The notes: generated from the letters alone by a model not told the origin. Positions 16,409-25,159 are shown, numbered from the stretch's first letter. The stretch: DNA of 64,000 bases from Streptomyces iranensis (GCF_017874715.1 NZ_JAGGLR010000014.1:186001-250000), one strand, 5' to 3'. Numbers and translations are program-made.

Positions 16409-17629
16409 TCAGCCGTTGTCTGCTGCCCCACCGGCGCCGTCCGCGCCCGCGCCGTCCCCGGCGGCCCCGGAGCCGTCAGCGCCACCGTCGTCCGCCGCGC
16501 CACCGCCTCCGGCCGCACCGCCGTCCCCGATCTTCGCGCCGACCGCCTCCAGCGCGGTCGTCACCGGCTGGAAGAAGGTCTCACCGCCGGAGGTGCAGTC
16601 ACCGCTGCCGCCGGAGGTCAGGCCGATGGCCTGGCCGTCCGCGCTGAACAGCGGGCCGCCGCTGTCGCCGGGCTCCGCGCAGACATCGGTCTGGATGAGC
16701 CCGCTGACCGTGCCCTCGGGATAGTTGACCGTCGCGTCGAGACCGGTGACCGAGCCGTCGTTGAGCCCAGTGGTGCTGCCCATGCGCTGCACCTGCTGGC
16801 CCACCGTGGCCTCGCCCGCCCCGGTGATGTCCACGGTCTGGTCGCCGGTGTTCACCGTGCTGGGGGCCTCGGTGTTGGCGTCGTCGTAGGTGACCAGCGC
16901 GAAGTCCCCGTCACCGGGGAAGGTGGCGTCCTGCACGGTGCCGATCGCCGCGCCGTTCTGCGAGTCCGACCACTGCTCGGCGGCCACGCCGCAGTGACCG
17001 GCGGTGAGGAACGCCGGGGCGCCGCTGTCCGTGGTGACGTTGAAGCCGAGCGAGCAGCGCGCGCCACCGCCGAAGATGGCGTCGCCGCCCGCGACGAAGG
17101 GCTTGAACTCGCCCGTGGACTTCTTCAGGGTGGCCATGCCGTCGCCCAGCGACTTCACGGTGGACTCGAGGGTGTCCCACTTCGCCCCGGTGACCGTGGA
17201 GTCCGCGGTGACCCGCAGCTCATTGGTCTTGGGGTCCACCGACCAGGAGGTGCCCGGGATGGTCGCCTTGGTCTTGAGCGTCTTCGCGGCGGTCTGCAGC
17301 GACTTGGTGCTGTTGTCGACCTTTCTGGCCACCGCTCCGGCGCTCTTGACCTGGACGTTCACATTGTTGTTGTCGCCGACGACATTGACGATGACCTGCT
17401 GCTTGTCCTTGTCGTAGTAGGCCCCGCCGAACGCCTCGCCCAGCTGCGACGCGAGCTCCGCGGCGATGTCCGCCGCCGACGCGGCGTTCACCTTCTTGGG
17501 CTGGGCCGCCTCGGCCTTGTCGTCCTGTGAGGCGTTGGCGTTGGGCAGGATGATCGCGGCTGCCGCCACGGCGGCGGCCCCGGCCCCCGCGAACACGATC
17601 TTTCGCTTGGGTACCCGTTTATGGCTCAA
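16409..17629 (-). CDS. Secreted S1-family serine protease (streptogrisin / alpha-lytic type) with Gly-Ala tail
   Basis: A TTG at 17629 is preceded by a perfect AGGAGGT at 6 bases, giving 406 aa beginning MSHKRVPKRKIVFAG, a Sec signal peptide. Residues about 35-170 form a propeptide with the alpha-lytic protease prodomain look. The mature chymotrypsin fold has the catalytic His in FLTAGHCG, Asp in GDGDFALVTYDD and Ser in EPGDSGGPLF. Two Cys pairs probably form disulphides. The last ~45 residues are almost only Gly, Ala and Asp (GGAAGGGGAADDGGADGSG), a flexible tail not needed for catalysis that might tether the enzyme. An upstream ATG/GTG extension (to 17668) lacks a ribosome site. Confidence 0.88.
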   Translation of the reverse strand: MSHKRVPKRKIVFAGAGAAAVAAAAIILPNANASQDDKAEAAQPKKVNAASAADIAAELASQLGEAFGGAYYDKDKQQVIVNVVGDNNNVNVQVKSAGAVARKVDNSTKSLQTAAKTLKTKATIPGTSWSVDPKTNELRVTADSTVTGAKWDTLESTVKSLGDGMATLKKSTGEFKPFVAGGDAIFGGGARCSLGFNVTTDSGAPAFLTAGHCGVAAEQWSDSQNGAAIGTVQDATFPGDGDFALVTYDDANTEAPSTVNTGDQTVDITGAGEATVGQQVQRMGSTTGLNDGSVTGLDATVNYPEGTVSGLIQTDVCAEPGDSGGPLFSADGQAIGLTSGGSGDCTSGGETFFQPVTTALEAVGAKIGDGGAAGGGGAADDGGADGSGAAGDGAGADGAGGAADNG

Positions 17630-17739
17630 CTCATGACCTCCTGTTGGGGGGTTACGGGATCCGCTCATCCGCGACGAGCATGACCCGGCAGTGGATACGG
17701 GCGGCGCACGAGTTGTGTTCAGAGTGATTTAGGAGATCT

Positions 17740-18765
17740 TTACGGGGCCGCCTCCAGCAGCCCGGTCGCCGGCGGCCCCTGCGCGGTGACCGGGGCGGCG
17801 ATCAGCTCGCGCCACTCGGGCGCCCGGTGGCAGGCGGCCGTGCGCCCCCGGCCCACCGGGGCGGGTACGGGCGCGGTGCGGCAGGCGTCGGTGACGAACG
17901 GGCAGCGGTGGGCGAAGACACAGCCCTCCCGCGCCGTCCAGACGGGCGGTTCGGCCGACGGCCGCAGCGCCGCCGCGCCCGGCCCGCCCTCGGCGCGTAC
18001 GCTCGGCGCGGAGGCGATGAGCAGCGCGGTGTACGGATGCAGGGGCCGGTCGAACACCTCCCGTACGGGGCCCTGTTCCACCACCCGGCCGCGGTAGAGC
18101 ACCGCCACCCGGTCGGCGATGCCCGCCAGCGAGCTGAGGTCGTGCGAGATGACCACGACGGCCATGCCGCGCTCGGTGCGCAGCCGGTCCAGCAGCCGCA
18201 GCACCCGGTTGCGGTTGGAGGCGTCCAGGGCGCTCACCGGCTCATCGGCGATCAGCAGCCGGGGCCGGGTGACGATCGCCCGCGCGAGCAGCACCCGCTG
18301 GCGCTGACCACCCGAGATCGCGCCCGGCAGCCGATCGCCGAGGCGCGCCCCGTCCAGGCCCACCGTCTCCAGCGCCTCGGCCACGCGGGCGGCGATGTCC
18401 GTGTCGCCGAGGTCCCCCGCCACGGCGAGCGGCTCGGCCACGGCCCGCCGGACCGTCAGCTCCGGGTCCAGCGCCCGCAGCGGATCCTGGAACGCGTAAC
18501 TCAGCTGCCCCGAACGGCGGAACGCGCGCAGCGCCCGCCCCCGCAGCCCGGAGATCTCGCGCCCGTCGAAGACCACCCGCCCCGAGCGCGGCGGGACGAG
18601 CCCCACGGCCGTACGGGCCAGTGTGGTCTTGCCGGATCCGGTCTCCCCGATGACCCCGACGATCTCCCCCTCGCCCACGGACAGTTCCACGCCGTCGAGC
18701 ACCGGCCGCGCGCCCCGCCGGCCGAAGGCCACGGTCAGCCCGGAGAGCTCCAGCAGCCCGCTCAT
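17740..18765 (-). CDS. Peptide-type ABC importer, ATP-binding protein 2 (DppF/OppF-like)
   Basis: The 341-aa ATPase has Walker A (GETGSGKTTLAR, about residue 40), the ABC signature (ISGGQRQRVLLARAI) and Walker B (LLIADEPVSALDAS), followed by the switch His (VISHD). The C-terminal oligopeptide-transport domain has the cysteine motif EGCVFAHRCPFVTDAC, which in family members can bind an Fe-S cluster. It powers import with its partner encoded just upstream; the two genes overlap as ATGA. It is the last gene of the five-gene operon. Confidence 0.9.
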   Translation of the reverse strand: MSGLLELSGLTVAFGRRGARPVLDGVELSVGEGEIVGVIGETGSGKTTLARTAVGLVPPRSGRVVFDGREISGLRGRALRAFRRSGQLSYAFQDPLRALDPELTVRRAVAEPLAVAGDLGDTDIAARVAEALETVGLDGARLGDRLPGAISGGQRQRVLLARAIVTRPRLLIADEPVSALDASNRNRVLRLLDRLRTERGMAVVVISHDLSSLAGIADRVAVLYRGRVVEQGPVREVFDRPLHPYTALLIASAPSVRAEGGPGAAALRPSAEPPVWTAREGCVFAHRCPFVTDACRTAPVPAPVGRGRTAACHRAPEWRELIAAPVTAQGPPATGLLEAAP

Positions 18766-19820
18766 ACCGCCACCTCCCGGAGGGAGCGCCCACCGGCCCG
18801 CGACAGATCGAGCTCCTCGCCGCGGACACACCGCACCCGCCGCCCGTCGGGGGTCTCCCTCAGCGGCACCGGACCGCTGAGGCACTCGGGTGCGGCGAAC
18901 GCGCACCGGTCGGCGAACCGGCAGCCCGGCAGCCGCGCGCCCACCTCGGGCGGTGCGCCGGGGATCACCTCCAGCTCGCGCCGCTCCCAGTCACCGACCG
19001 TGGCCACGCGCAACAGCGCCTCGGTGTACGGATGCAGGGGATCGTTCAGCACCCGCTCGGCCGGGCCGTCCTCGACGAGTTCCCCGGCGTAGGCCACCAG
19101 AACGCGGTCGCACACCTCGGCGATCACCGCCAGGTCGTGGCTGACCAGCAGCAGCGCCAGATCGTGCTCGGCGCGCATCCGGGCCAGCAGTTCCAGGACC
19201 TCGGCCTGGACCACCACATCCAGCGCGGTGGTCGCCTCGTCGGCCACCAGCAGATCCGGTGCGCAGGCCACGGCCACGGCGATCAGCACACGCTGCAGCA
19301 TTCCGCCGGACAGCTCGTGCGGATGGCGCCGGGCAACCTCGGCCGGGTCGTGCAGCCCGACCGCGGCGAACAGCTCGACGGCCCGCGCATCGGCCCGCGC
19401 CCGGTCAAGACCCAGCTTCACCCGCAGCACCTCGGTCAGCTGACGCCCCACGGTCAGCGAGGGGTTGAGATACGAGGCGGGGTCCTGGAAGACGGCGCCC
19501 ACCCGGGTGCCCCGTACGCGGTCCCACTCCCGGCGGGACAGCCCGGTCAGCGCCTCACCGGCCAGTGTGATCTCGCCCTCGGACACCGCGCAGCCCGCGG
19601 GCAGCAGTCCGAGCACCGACCGGCAGATGAGGGTCTTGCCGCTGCCGGACTCGCCGACCAGGCCGACGGCCTCACCGCGGCCCACGGTGAAGGACACATC
19701 GTTTACGGCCGTCAGCCGCCCGGACGAGACGGTGACGCCGAGCCCCTGGACCGACAGTGCGGCCGACGGGTCAGCGGGCGCGCCGGGCGTGACGGGGTCA
19801 GACGACGGGGAGTGTGGCAT
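18762..19820 (-). CDS. Peptide-type ABC importer, ATP-binding protein 1 (DppD/OppD-like)
   Basis: The 352-aa ATPase shows Walker A (GESGSGKTLICRS, about residue 54), signature ELSGGMLQRVLIAVA, Walker B LLVADEATTALDV and switch LLVSHD. The C-terminal segment LPGCRFADRCAFAAPEC is the oligopeptide-type cysteine motif. It overlaps the upstream permease gene by 23 bases. Together with its partner it forms the heterodimeric motor of an importer for peptides, nickel chelates or other small ligands. Confidence 0.9.
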   Translation of the reverse strand: MPHSPSSDPVTPGAPADPSAALSVQGLGVTVSSGRLTAVNDVSFTVGRGEAVGLVGESGSGKTLICRSVLGLLPAGCAVSEGEITLAGEALTGLSRREWDRVRGTRVGAVFQDPASYLNPSLTVGRQLTEVLRVKLGLDRARADARAVELFAAVGLHDPAEVARRHPHELSGGMLQRVLIAVAVACAPDLLVADEATTALDVVVQAEVLELLARMRAEHDLALLLVSHDLAVIAEVCDRVLVAYAGELVEDGPAERVLNDPLHPYTEALLRVATVGDWERRELEVIPGAPPEVGARLPGCRFADRCAFAAPECLSGPVPLRETPDGRRVRCVRGEELDLSRAGGRSLREVAV

Positions 19821-20721
19821 CGGCCCGCTCCTTGGTGGTGTCGGGGGATTCGGCGGTGGCGGCAGGGGAGCCGGTGGCCGGGTCCGGAGCGCCGCCGGGC
19901 AGCAACTCGTCCGCCCCGGCGTCGCGTACGGCGTCGGCCAGCAGATTGAGCGCACCGGCGGTGATGACGATCAGCGCGGCCGGGAACACCGGCGCCCAGA
20001 TCTGCTGGGTGAGGAAGCCCAGATCGGTGGCGAGCGTGCCGCCCCAGGTGGCGGCCGGAGGTTGCACACCGACCCCGAGGAAGGTCAGCGAGGAGACCAC
20101 CAGCAGACAGGTGGCCAGCGCGTGCGCGGCCGTGACGATGACCGTCGGCAGAACCTTGCTCCAGATGTGGGTGCGCAGCACCCGCCCCACCGAGGCGCCG
20201 AACAGCTCGGCCGACTCCACGTACTGGGCGTGCCGCAGGCTTAAGCCGGCGGCGCGGGTCATCCGGAAGAACAGCGGGGCGTAGAGCACCCCGAGCGCCA
20301 GCATGGCCTGGTGCATCCCGTTGCCCAGCGCGCCCACCACCGCGATGGCGAACACGGTGAACGGCAGCGTCATCAGCGCGTCGACGGCGCGCTGCGCGAG
20401 CCACTCGCCCACCCGCCCCATCCACAGCGAGGCCAGTCCGGTCGGCACCCCGACCGCCATCGCGGCGGCCACCGCCTCCACGGCGCCCGCCACCGAGCGG
20501 CCACTGCCCTCCAGTAGCCGGCTGAGCACATCGCGGCCCAGATAGTCGGTGCCCAGAAGATGGCCGGGGCCGGGCCCGCGCAGCATGTTCCGGGGGTTCT
20601 GGGCCAGCGGGTCATGGGGCGCGAGCCAGCCGCCGAACACCGCCAGCAGCGCGATGGCCAGCAGCACCAGCAGCGCCACCTTGGCGGAGGCCGGCCGCCA
20701 CGCCCGTCGCAACGTCCTCAT
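19798..20721 (-). CDS. Peptide-type ABC importer, permease 2 (DppC-like)
   Basis: This 307-aa permease has an N-terminal OppC-type helix and extracellular segment with GTDYLGRDVLSRLLEGSGRS, five further helices and the EAA-type loop (ESAELFGASVGRVLRTHIWSKVLP) that contacts the ATPases. The C-terminus is an extended Thr/Ala/Pro-rich tail. A TTA leucine codon at 20242-20244, in AAGLSLRH, makes full operon expression potentially bldA dependent. It is coupled to permease 1 by an ATGA overlap. Confidence 0.9.
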   Translation of the reverse strand: MRTLRRAWRPASAKVALLVLLAIALLAVFGGWLAPHDPLAQNPRNMLRGPGPGHLLGTDYLGRDVLSRLLEGSGRSVAGAVEAVAAAMAVGVPTGLASLWMGRVGEWLAQRAVDALMTLPFTVFAIAVVGALGNGMHQAMLALGVLYAPLFFRMTRAAGLSLRHAQYVESAELFGASVGRVLRTHIWSKVLPTVIVTAAHALATCLLVVSSLTFLGVGVQPPAATWGGTLATDLGFLTQQIWAPVFPAALIVITAGALNLLADAVRDAGADELLPGGAPDPATGSPAATAESPDTTKERADATLPVV

Positions 20722-21737
20722 CCGCGCGTCACCTCCCGGCGCCGGGCGGCCGGATTCAGCGTGAGCAGCGCCGCGTTGACGGCCACATTGACCACCAGCA
20801 CCACCGCGATGGTCACCAGCAGCGTCCCCTGGATCACCGGGATGTCGTGCTGCTCCGCCGACTGGAGGGTGAGCTGGGCGAGCCCGGGGAGGGCGAATAT
20901 CTGCTGGGTGACCACCGCACCGCCGAGCAGCATCGGCACGCTCATTCCCAGCGCCGTCAGCGCGGGTCCCGCGGCGTTGCGCAGGGCGTGGCCCAACACC
21001 ACCCGCCGGGCGGGCAGTCCGCGCATCACCGCGCCCGTCACATAGTTCTCCCGCAACGTCCCCACCAGCGAGGTGCGCAGCTGACGGGCGATGGCGGCCG
21101 CGGCCTCCAGGCTCAGCGCGAACGCGGGCATCACCGTGTACCGCAGCCACTGCGCGGGGTCCATGTCCAGCGGCACATACCCACCGGACGGCAGCCACCC
21201 CAGCTTCAGCGAGAACACCGTGACCAGCGCGATGGCCACGACGAAACCGGGCAGGGTGCCGAGCAGCGCGCACAGCGCGGTGACGGCGCGGTCCAGCCGT
21301 CCGCCCGCCCTGAGCGCGGCGGCGACCCCGGCGGCCCCGCCCAGCACCACGGCCATCAGCAGGGCGAGCCCGGCGATCGACAGATCCACCGGAATGGCCT
21401 GCCGGATGCTCGTCGTCACCGGGACCGTGGTGAACCACGAGCGGCCCAGGTCGCCGGTGAAGGCATGCCCCAGCCAGGACACGTACTGCTCCCACAGCGG
21501 CCGGTCGAGGCCGAACTGATGGTTCATCCGGGCGATGTCGGCGGGCGTCGCCGTCTCGCCGAGCACGGCCGCCGCCGGATTGGCCCCGGAGAGCGCGCCG
21601 AGACCGAAGGTGAGCGCGGACGACAGCAGGAACACCGTGCCCGCCGTGGCGAGGACCCGGCCGAGCGAGCGCGGCAGCCGGGCCGGGCGTACGGCCTTCC
21701 GGCGCGTACGCGCGAGGTGCGTGGTCAGCGTGGTCAT
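20718..21737 (-). CDS. Peptide-type ABC importer, permease 1 (DppB-like)
   Basis: The 339-aa permease has six predicted helices, the DppB-type periplasmic region (NHQFGLDRPLWEQYVSWLGHAFTGDLGRSW) and the EAA loop (YVTGAVMRGLPARRVVLGHALRNA). It pairs with permease 2 to form the membrane pore. Its start overlaps the stop of the substrate-binding gene as ATGA, fixing the operon order: binding protein, two permeases, two ATPases. Confidence 0.9.
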   Translation of the reverse strand: MTTLTTHLARTRRKAVRPARLPRSLGRVLATAGTVFLLSSALTFGLGALSGANPAAAVLGETATPADIARMNHQFGLDRPLWEQYVSWLGHAFTGDLGRSWFTTVPVTTSIRQAIPVDLSIAGLALLMAVVLGGAAGVAAALRAGGRLDRAVTALCALLGTLPGFVVAIALVTVFSLKLGWLPSGGYVPLDMDPAQWLRYTVMPAFALSLEAAAAIARQLRTSLVGTLRENYVTGAVMRGLPARRVVLGHALRNAAGPALTALGMSVPMLLGGAVVTQQIFALPGLAQLTLQSAEQHDIPVIQGTLLVTIAVVLVVNVAVNAALLTLNPAARRREVTRG

Positions 21738-23335
21738 CCGGCCGTCACCCCCTCGAACCGCTGCACCACCGGGAGCGAGGGGATGGCGGACACCGAGGAC
21801 GTACGGGCGAGAGCGCGCGGCACCGTGTAGAGGAACACGTTCGGCATCGTGCGCACCGCCACCGCGGTGGCCGCCCGCAGCACCTCCGGATAGCGCGGCG
21901 ACTCCAGCGGGGTGCGGCGCACCGCGGCCACGGCCGCGTCCAGTTCGGGCGTGGTACGGCGTGAGGGGTTCATCAGCCCCTCCGCGCCGAAGAGCACCTG
22001 CATCGCCTGCACCGGTGACTCCCGCCCGGCGAACTGGTCGATGTACAGGGCACGCGAGTGCTGGACGTACACCACCTGCGACGCCCGTGCCTCGGGGATG
22101 ACCTCGATCCGGGCCCGGAACCCGACCCGGTTCAGCTGCGCCTGCAGCTGCTCGGGCGCCCCCTGCGGCTGGGCGGTGGTGATGGTCACCTCGACACCGC
22201 CGTGATGTCCGGCCTCCTTCAGCAGTGCGCGCGCCCGCTCCGGATCGTGCCGGTACACCGCGCCGAGCGACGGGTCGAAGCCCGTGTAGCCGGGCGGGAA
22301 GGGCTGGTGGTCCACCTCGCCATGGCCGAACTGCTCGCTGTCCAGCAGGGCCTGGCGGTCCACGGCGTACTTCAGGGCCTTGAGGACGGCGGGGTCGTCG
22401 AAGGGCTTCATGGAGGTGTTCACATCCAGGACGCGCACCACCATCGACGGGATGAGCTGCACCGAGAAACCGGCCTCACGCGCCGCCTCGACCTGGCTGA
22501 ACGGGATCTGGGCCACATTGAGCCGCCCGGACTGGAGCGCCGCGAGCGCCGTGGTCTCATCCGGCTCGGGAAACGCCTCGAAGCGCTCGACGGCGATGTG
22601 CTCGGCGTTCCAGTACCCGGGGTCGCGGCGCAGGCTCGCCATGGAGTTCTGGGTGTACGACACCAGCCGGAACGGGCCGTGGCCGACCGGCCTGGTGGCC
22701 AGCCGCGCCTCGTCCTTCCCGAACGCGGTGGGGCTGACCACCATGCCGGTCTTCCCGGCCAGCAGCGCGGGCAACTGGTAGTCGGCCTCGGTGAGTTCGA
22801 GGACCACGGTGTGCGGGTCGGCGGCCCGTACCGTGTCGATGGTGGTCAGCTGGGACGCGATCAGGGACTTGGGGTGGTTCTTGCCGCGTTCGAGGCTCTT
22901 CTTGACGGCCTCGGCGTTCACCGGTGTGCCGTCGGAGAACCGCAGTCCCCGGCGGAGGGTGAAGGTGAGCCGCCGTCCGTCGTGGGAGTAGCGCCAGGAG
23001 GAGGCGAGCGCGGGCTTGGCGCCGCCCTTGGCATCGAGTTGGGTCAGCCCGGAGTAGACGAGCGACAGCAGATGGACATCCCAGCCCTTGGAGGAGAACA
23101 CCGGGTCCCAGGTGGAGGGCAGATCCCAGCCCCAGCGCAGGGTCTCGCCCCCGCCGCCCGCGCCGGTGGTCGCCACCCCGCCACAGGCGGCCAGCAGCAG
23201 GGAGCCACCCGCCCCCAGGGCCAGCCCGAGTACGGAGCGCCGGTCGGGTGCGGCGCCCGGCACGGAGTCCGGAGCGGGGCCCGGTGGCGGATCGGGCGGA
23301 CGGCGGACGGGCGGTGGCGGGGCGGCGGGAGTCAT
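21734..23335 (-). CDS. Peptide-type ABC importer, substrate-binding lipoprotein (family 5)
   Basis: The 533-aa protein has an export signal with an RR pair (DRRSVLGLALG) and a lipobox (LLLAACGG, Cys about residue 51), so it is a Tat-exported lipoprotein. The mature part is the family 5 solute-binding fold (ASSWRYSHDGRRLTFTLRRGLRFSDGTPVNAEAV). Families of this type bind peptides, nickel complexes, opines, glutathione or other small molecules. A leader peptide and attenuator-like region upstream suggest control by sulphur status, which would fit a sulphur-containing ligand; that is inference. The ribosome site is weak (GAAAGG about 12 bases before ATG). Confidence 0.88.
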   Translation of the reverse strand: MTPAAPPPPVRRPPDPPPGPAPDSVPGAAPDRRSVLGLALGAGGSLLLAACGGVATTGAGGGGETLRWGWDLPSTWDPVFSSKGWDVHLLSLVYSGLTQLDAKGGAKPALASSWRYSHDGRRLTFTLRRGLRFSDGTPVNAEAVKKSLERGKNHPKSLIASQLTTIDTVRAADPHTVVLELTEADYQLPALLAGKTGMVVSPTAFGKDEARLATRPVGHGPFRLVSYTQNSMASLRRDPGYWNAEHIAVERFEAFPEPDETTALAALQSGRLNVAQIPFSQVEAAREAGFSVQLIPSMVVRVLDVNTSMKPFDDPAVLKALKYAVDRQALLDSEQFGHGEVDHQPFPPGYTGFDPSLGAVYRHDPERARALLKEAGHHGGVEVTITTAQPQGAPEQLQAQLNRVGFRARIEVIPEARASQVVYVQHSRALYIDQFAGRESPVQAMQVLFGAEGLMNPSRRTTPELDAAVAAVRRTPLESPRYPEVLRAATAVAVRTMPNVFLYTVPRALARTSSVSAIPSLPVVQRFEGVTAG

Positions 23336-23564
23336 GGCTGGACGTCGCCTTTCGTGGTGTCAACTGCCCCCGGACGGCGCGGATTTACGGCCGTCCACGG
23401 CCGCACGCGTCAGCGAGGGCACGCGGACGGGCAGCGTCAGGAAGGCCGGAAGCGGCGGACCCGGGGAGGAATACGAGGAATACGAGGAATGCGAGGGGGA
23501 CGAGCGGCACGAGGCGCTCGGGGCGCGGCGGATCGTCGCGGATCGCGGAACGGGAAAGGGGCGA
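23336..23564 (-). promoter_or_regulatory. 5' untranslated region between leader peptide and ABC operon (attenuator candidate)
   Basis: This stretch separates the leader ORF from the importer. It contains CGGCCG-TCCA-CGGCCG (23388-23403), a 6-bp stem followed on the minus strand by TAAAT, and a run of GAGGAATAC direct repeats (about 23466-23492). I see no gene here. A terminator/antiterminator switch is possible but was not folded. Confidence 0.35.
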
Positions 23565-23639
23565 TCAGCGACAGATGGCGCTGGCGGTGCGCCGGAAGTC
23601 CACGTATCGGCACACCACACCGGGGTGCGTCGTCAGCAT
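23565..23639 (-). CDS. Leader peptide (24 aa), cysteine-attenuation type
   Basis: A short ORF of 24 codons runs from ATG 23639 to TGA 23565-23567. It contains a Cys at residue 10 and ends RYVDFRRTASAICR, close to the (R/H)HVDLxRxxSAxCR ending of the actinobacterial putative leader peptides that precede sulphur-assimilation genes. It is followed 230 bases on by the ABC importer start. The start codon lies 6 bases after the predicted -10 box, so the message is probably leaderless. In the family, ribosome stalling at Cys codons when cysteine is scarce is thought to allow downstream expression. Confidence 0.72.
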   Translation of the reverse strand: MLTTHPGVVCRYVDFRRTASAICR

Positions 23640-23645
23640 GTGCCC

Positions 23646-23675
23646 ATGGTGAGGGGCGAGGACCGGCGAAGTCAA
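23646..23675 (-). promoter_or_regulatory. Promoter of the leader peptide and ABC operon
   Basis: Minus-strand TTGACT (23670-23675), an 18-base spacer and CACCAT (23646-23651) put the transcription start at or next to the leader ATG. The same geometry occurs before the tauD leader at 63206-63235. Confidence 0.55.
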
Positions 23676-23677
23676 TG

Positions 23678-23693
23678 GACACCTTTCGGTGTC
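23678..23693. other. GACACC/GGTGTC hairpin or operator
   Basis: A perfect 6-bp inverted repeat (23678-23683 with 23688-23693) has a GAAA tetraloop on the minus strand. It lies 16 bases after the DsbA-like stop and just upstream of the -35 box, so it is either that gene's terminator or a regulator site. Confidence 0.4.
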
Positions 23694-23709
23694 TCATTCG
23701 CCAAGACGG

Positions 23710-24663
23710 CTACGACCTGGGGATTTTCGACTCCCCGGCGGTGATGAGCGCTGGATGGGTCGCTGCCTCGTCCGGGTGCAGCCACAGCGGTCCGCCCGCC
23801 GTGTCGACCCGTACGGCCGCGGGCGGGGGAGTGGTTCCGCCCGTCAGCGTGGACAGATCGGGCCCGGTCAGGCTGCGGTACTTCGCCAGGGCCTCCCCGG
23901 CGTCGATCGGTGTCGCCTCCCAGCGCTGACGGGGATCCACCGTGCGCAGCGCCGCCAGGTACTCGGGCACGCTCCGCCACCCCGGCGCGGCCACACGCCC
24001 GCCGGGGCCGGAGAACACCAGCGTGGGCAGCGCGTAGCGCACCCCGTCGTCGGTTTCCTTCACCCCCGTGCCATGCGGCCCCGGTGCGTGGAAGGCATGC
24101 GCCTCCGGAATGGGGTCGCGGGCCTCGGCGTGGTCCCGCCGGACGGCCGCCACCACCTCCGGATCGCCCAGCTCCGCTCCCAGCCGCCCCACGTCGACAC
24201 CGCCGAGGCCGGTCAGGGCGGACCGCACCCGCTCCGCCGTATCGGCCGGGGTGCCCAGCACGAACGTGGTCTCGCGCAGCCGCCGCAGCACCCGCTCCGC
24301 GGCCGTCGCGCCCTGCCGCTCGGCCGCCTTCGCGGCGAGCGAGGCGGGCCGGCTGGTGGCCGCCACCCAGCGCAGCCGGTGGGCGTAGGGCGCCCGGGTA
24401 TGGCGGGCGATATCGGCGATGTAGCGGCCGTACCAGGCGGTCTCGGCGGCCGGATCCGGTGCCGGGTCGTCGTCCTCGTCGAAGAGGATGCCGAACACCC
24501 GGCGCCAGCGGGCCCGCCCCGCGGTGAGCGCCCGCAGCAGGCGGAACGCGGGCTCGGAGCCCCACGCCCACGGGCAGGCCGGATCGGTGTACTCCACGAT
24601 CTCGACGGCCCCGTCGCCGTCCGCCCCGGGGGATTGGAGGCGGCCAGGGCGAACGGACGTCAT
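23710..24663 (-). CDS. DsbA-fold protein with single-cysteine CPWA motif (FrnE/HCCA-isomerase-like)
   Basis: The 317-aa protein has a thioredoxin-type beta strand followed by the active-site motif TDPACPWAWGSEPAFRLL (about residue 30) and a helical insertion, as in the DsbA/FrnE/2-hydroxychromene-2-carboxylate isomerase family. Only the first of the usual two cysteines is present (CPWA), so it cannot work as a simple CXXC disulphide oxidase; glutathione- or mycothiol-dependent chemistry is possible. A separate C-terminal segment (DTAGGPLWLHPDEAATHPAL) follows. No signal peptide, so it is cytoplasmic. The start overlaps the stop of the Rrf2 gene (ATGA), making a two-gene operon. Confidence 0.75.
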   Translation of the reverse strand: MTSVRPGRLQSPGADGDGAVEIVEYTDPACPWAWGSEPAFRLLRALTAGRARWRRVFGILFDEDDDPAPDPAAETAWYGRYIADIARHTRAPYAHRLRWVAATSRPASLAAKAAERQGATAAERVLRRLRETTFVLGTPADTAERVRSALTGLGGVDVGRLGAELGDPEVVAAVRRDHAEARDPIPEAHAFHAPGPHGTGVKETDDGVRYALPTLVFSGPGGRVAAPGWRSVPEYLAALRTVDPRQRWEATPIDAGEALAKYRSLTGPDLSTLTGGTTPPPAAVRVDTAGGPLWLHPDEAATHPALITAGESKIPRS

Positions 24664-25070
24664 GCGGCCAGCCGTTCGCGGACCAGATCGCTCAGGGCGG
24701 TGGAGGTCAGCACCTGGCGCACATGCGCCTCCATCCCGCGCCACACCCCGGGCAGTCCGGCCGCCGGACCGCGGTAGCCGAGGTCGTCCAGCCGCTCGCC
24801 GCGCAGTGTCAGGAACGCGCCGTCCACCGCGAGCACGATGTCCGCGAGCGTGGTCTCGGCGGGGTCGCGGGCGAGCCAGTAGCCACCCTCGCAGCCGCGC
24901 TGGCTGCGCACCAGACCGGCCTGGCGCAGATCGCGGAAGACCGCCTTGAGGAACCGGAAGGGGATGTCCTGGGAGGTCGCTATCGCCTCACACGTGAGCG
25001 GCCTGCCGGTGTCCGCGGCCAGCTCCGCCAGCGCCCGGACCGCATAGTCCGCCTTCGCCGAGATCTGCAT
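24660..25070 (-). CDS. Rrf2 family transcriptional regulator
   Basis: This 136-aa protein begins MQISAKADYAVRAL, the typical Rrf2 start, with a winged helix-turn-helix (LTCEAIATSQDIPFRFLKAVFRDLRQAGLV) and the wing motif RSQRGCEGGYWLARDP. It has only one cysteine, so the three-Cys Fe-S site of IscR and NsrR is missing; in this it resembles CymR, the cysteine-metabolism repressor, which needs a partner protein to sense cysteine. The ATG lies 6 bases after a CATAAT box, so the transcript may be leaderless. It probably controls its own operon and the divergent cupin gene, and perhaps the ABC operon. Confidence 0.85.
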   Translation of the reverse strand: MQISAKADYAVRALAELAADTGRPLTCEAIATSQDIPFRFLKAVFRDLRQAGLVRSQRGCEGGYWLARDPAETTLADIVLAVDGAFLTLRGERLDDLGYRGPAAGLPGVWRGMEAHVRQVLTSTALSDLVRERLAA

Positions 25071-25129
25071 ACGGCCATTATGCAGCGTGGATTTCACGGT
25101 GTTGTGCCTGGTGAGGGAAAGGACACCTG

Positions 25130-25159
25130 TTGACATCCATTACCGGTGCTTTCTACGGT
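25130..25159 (+). promoter_or_regulatory. Promoter of the cupin gene (leaderless transcript)
   Basis: TTGACA (25130-25135), an 18-base spacer and TACGGT (25154-25159) stand only 6 bases before the cupin ATG, with no Shine-Dalgarno sequence. The 95-base gap shared with the Rrf2 gene is the likely Rrf2 operator region. Confidence 0.6.
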
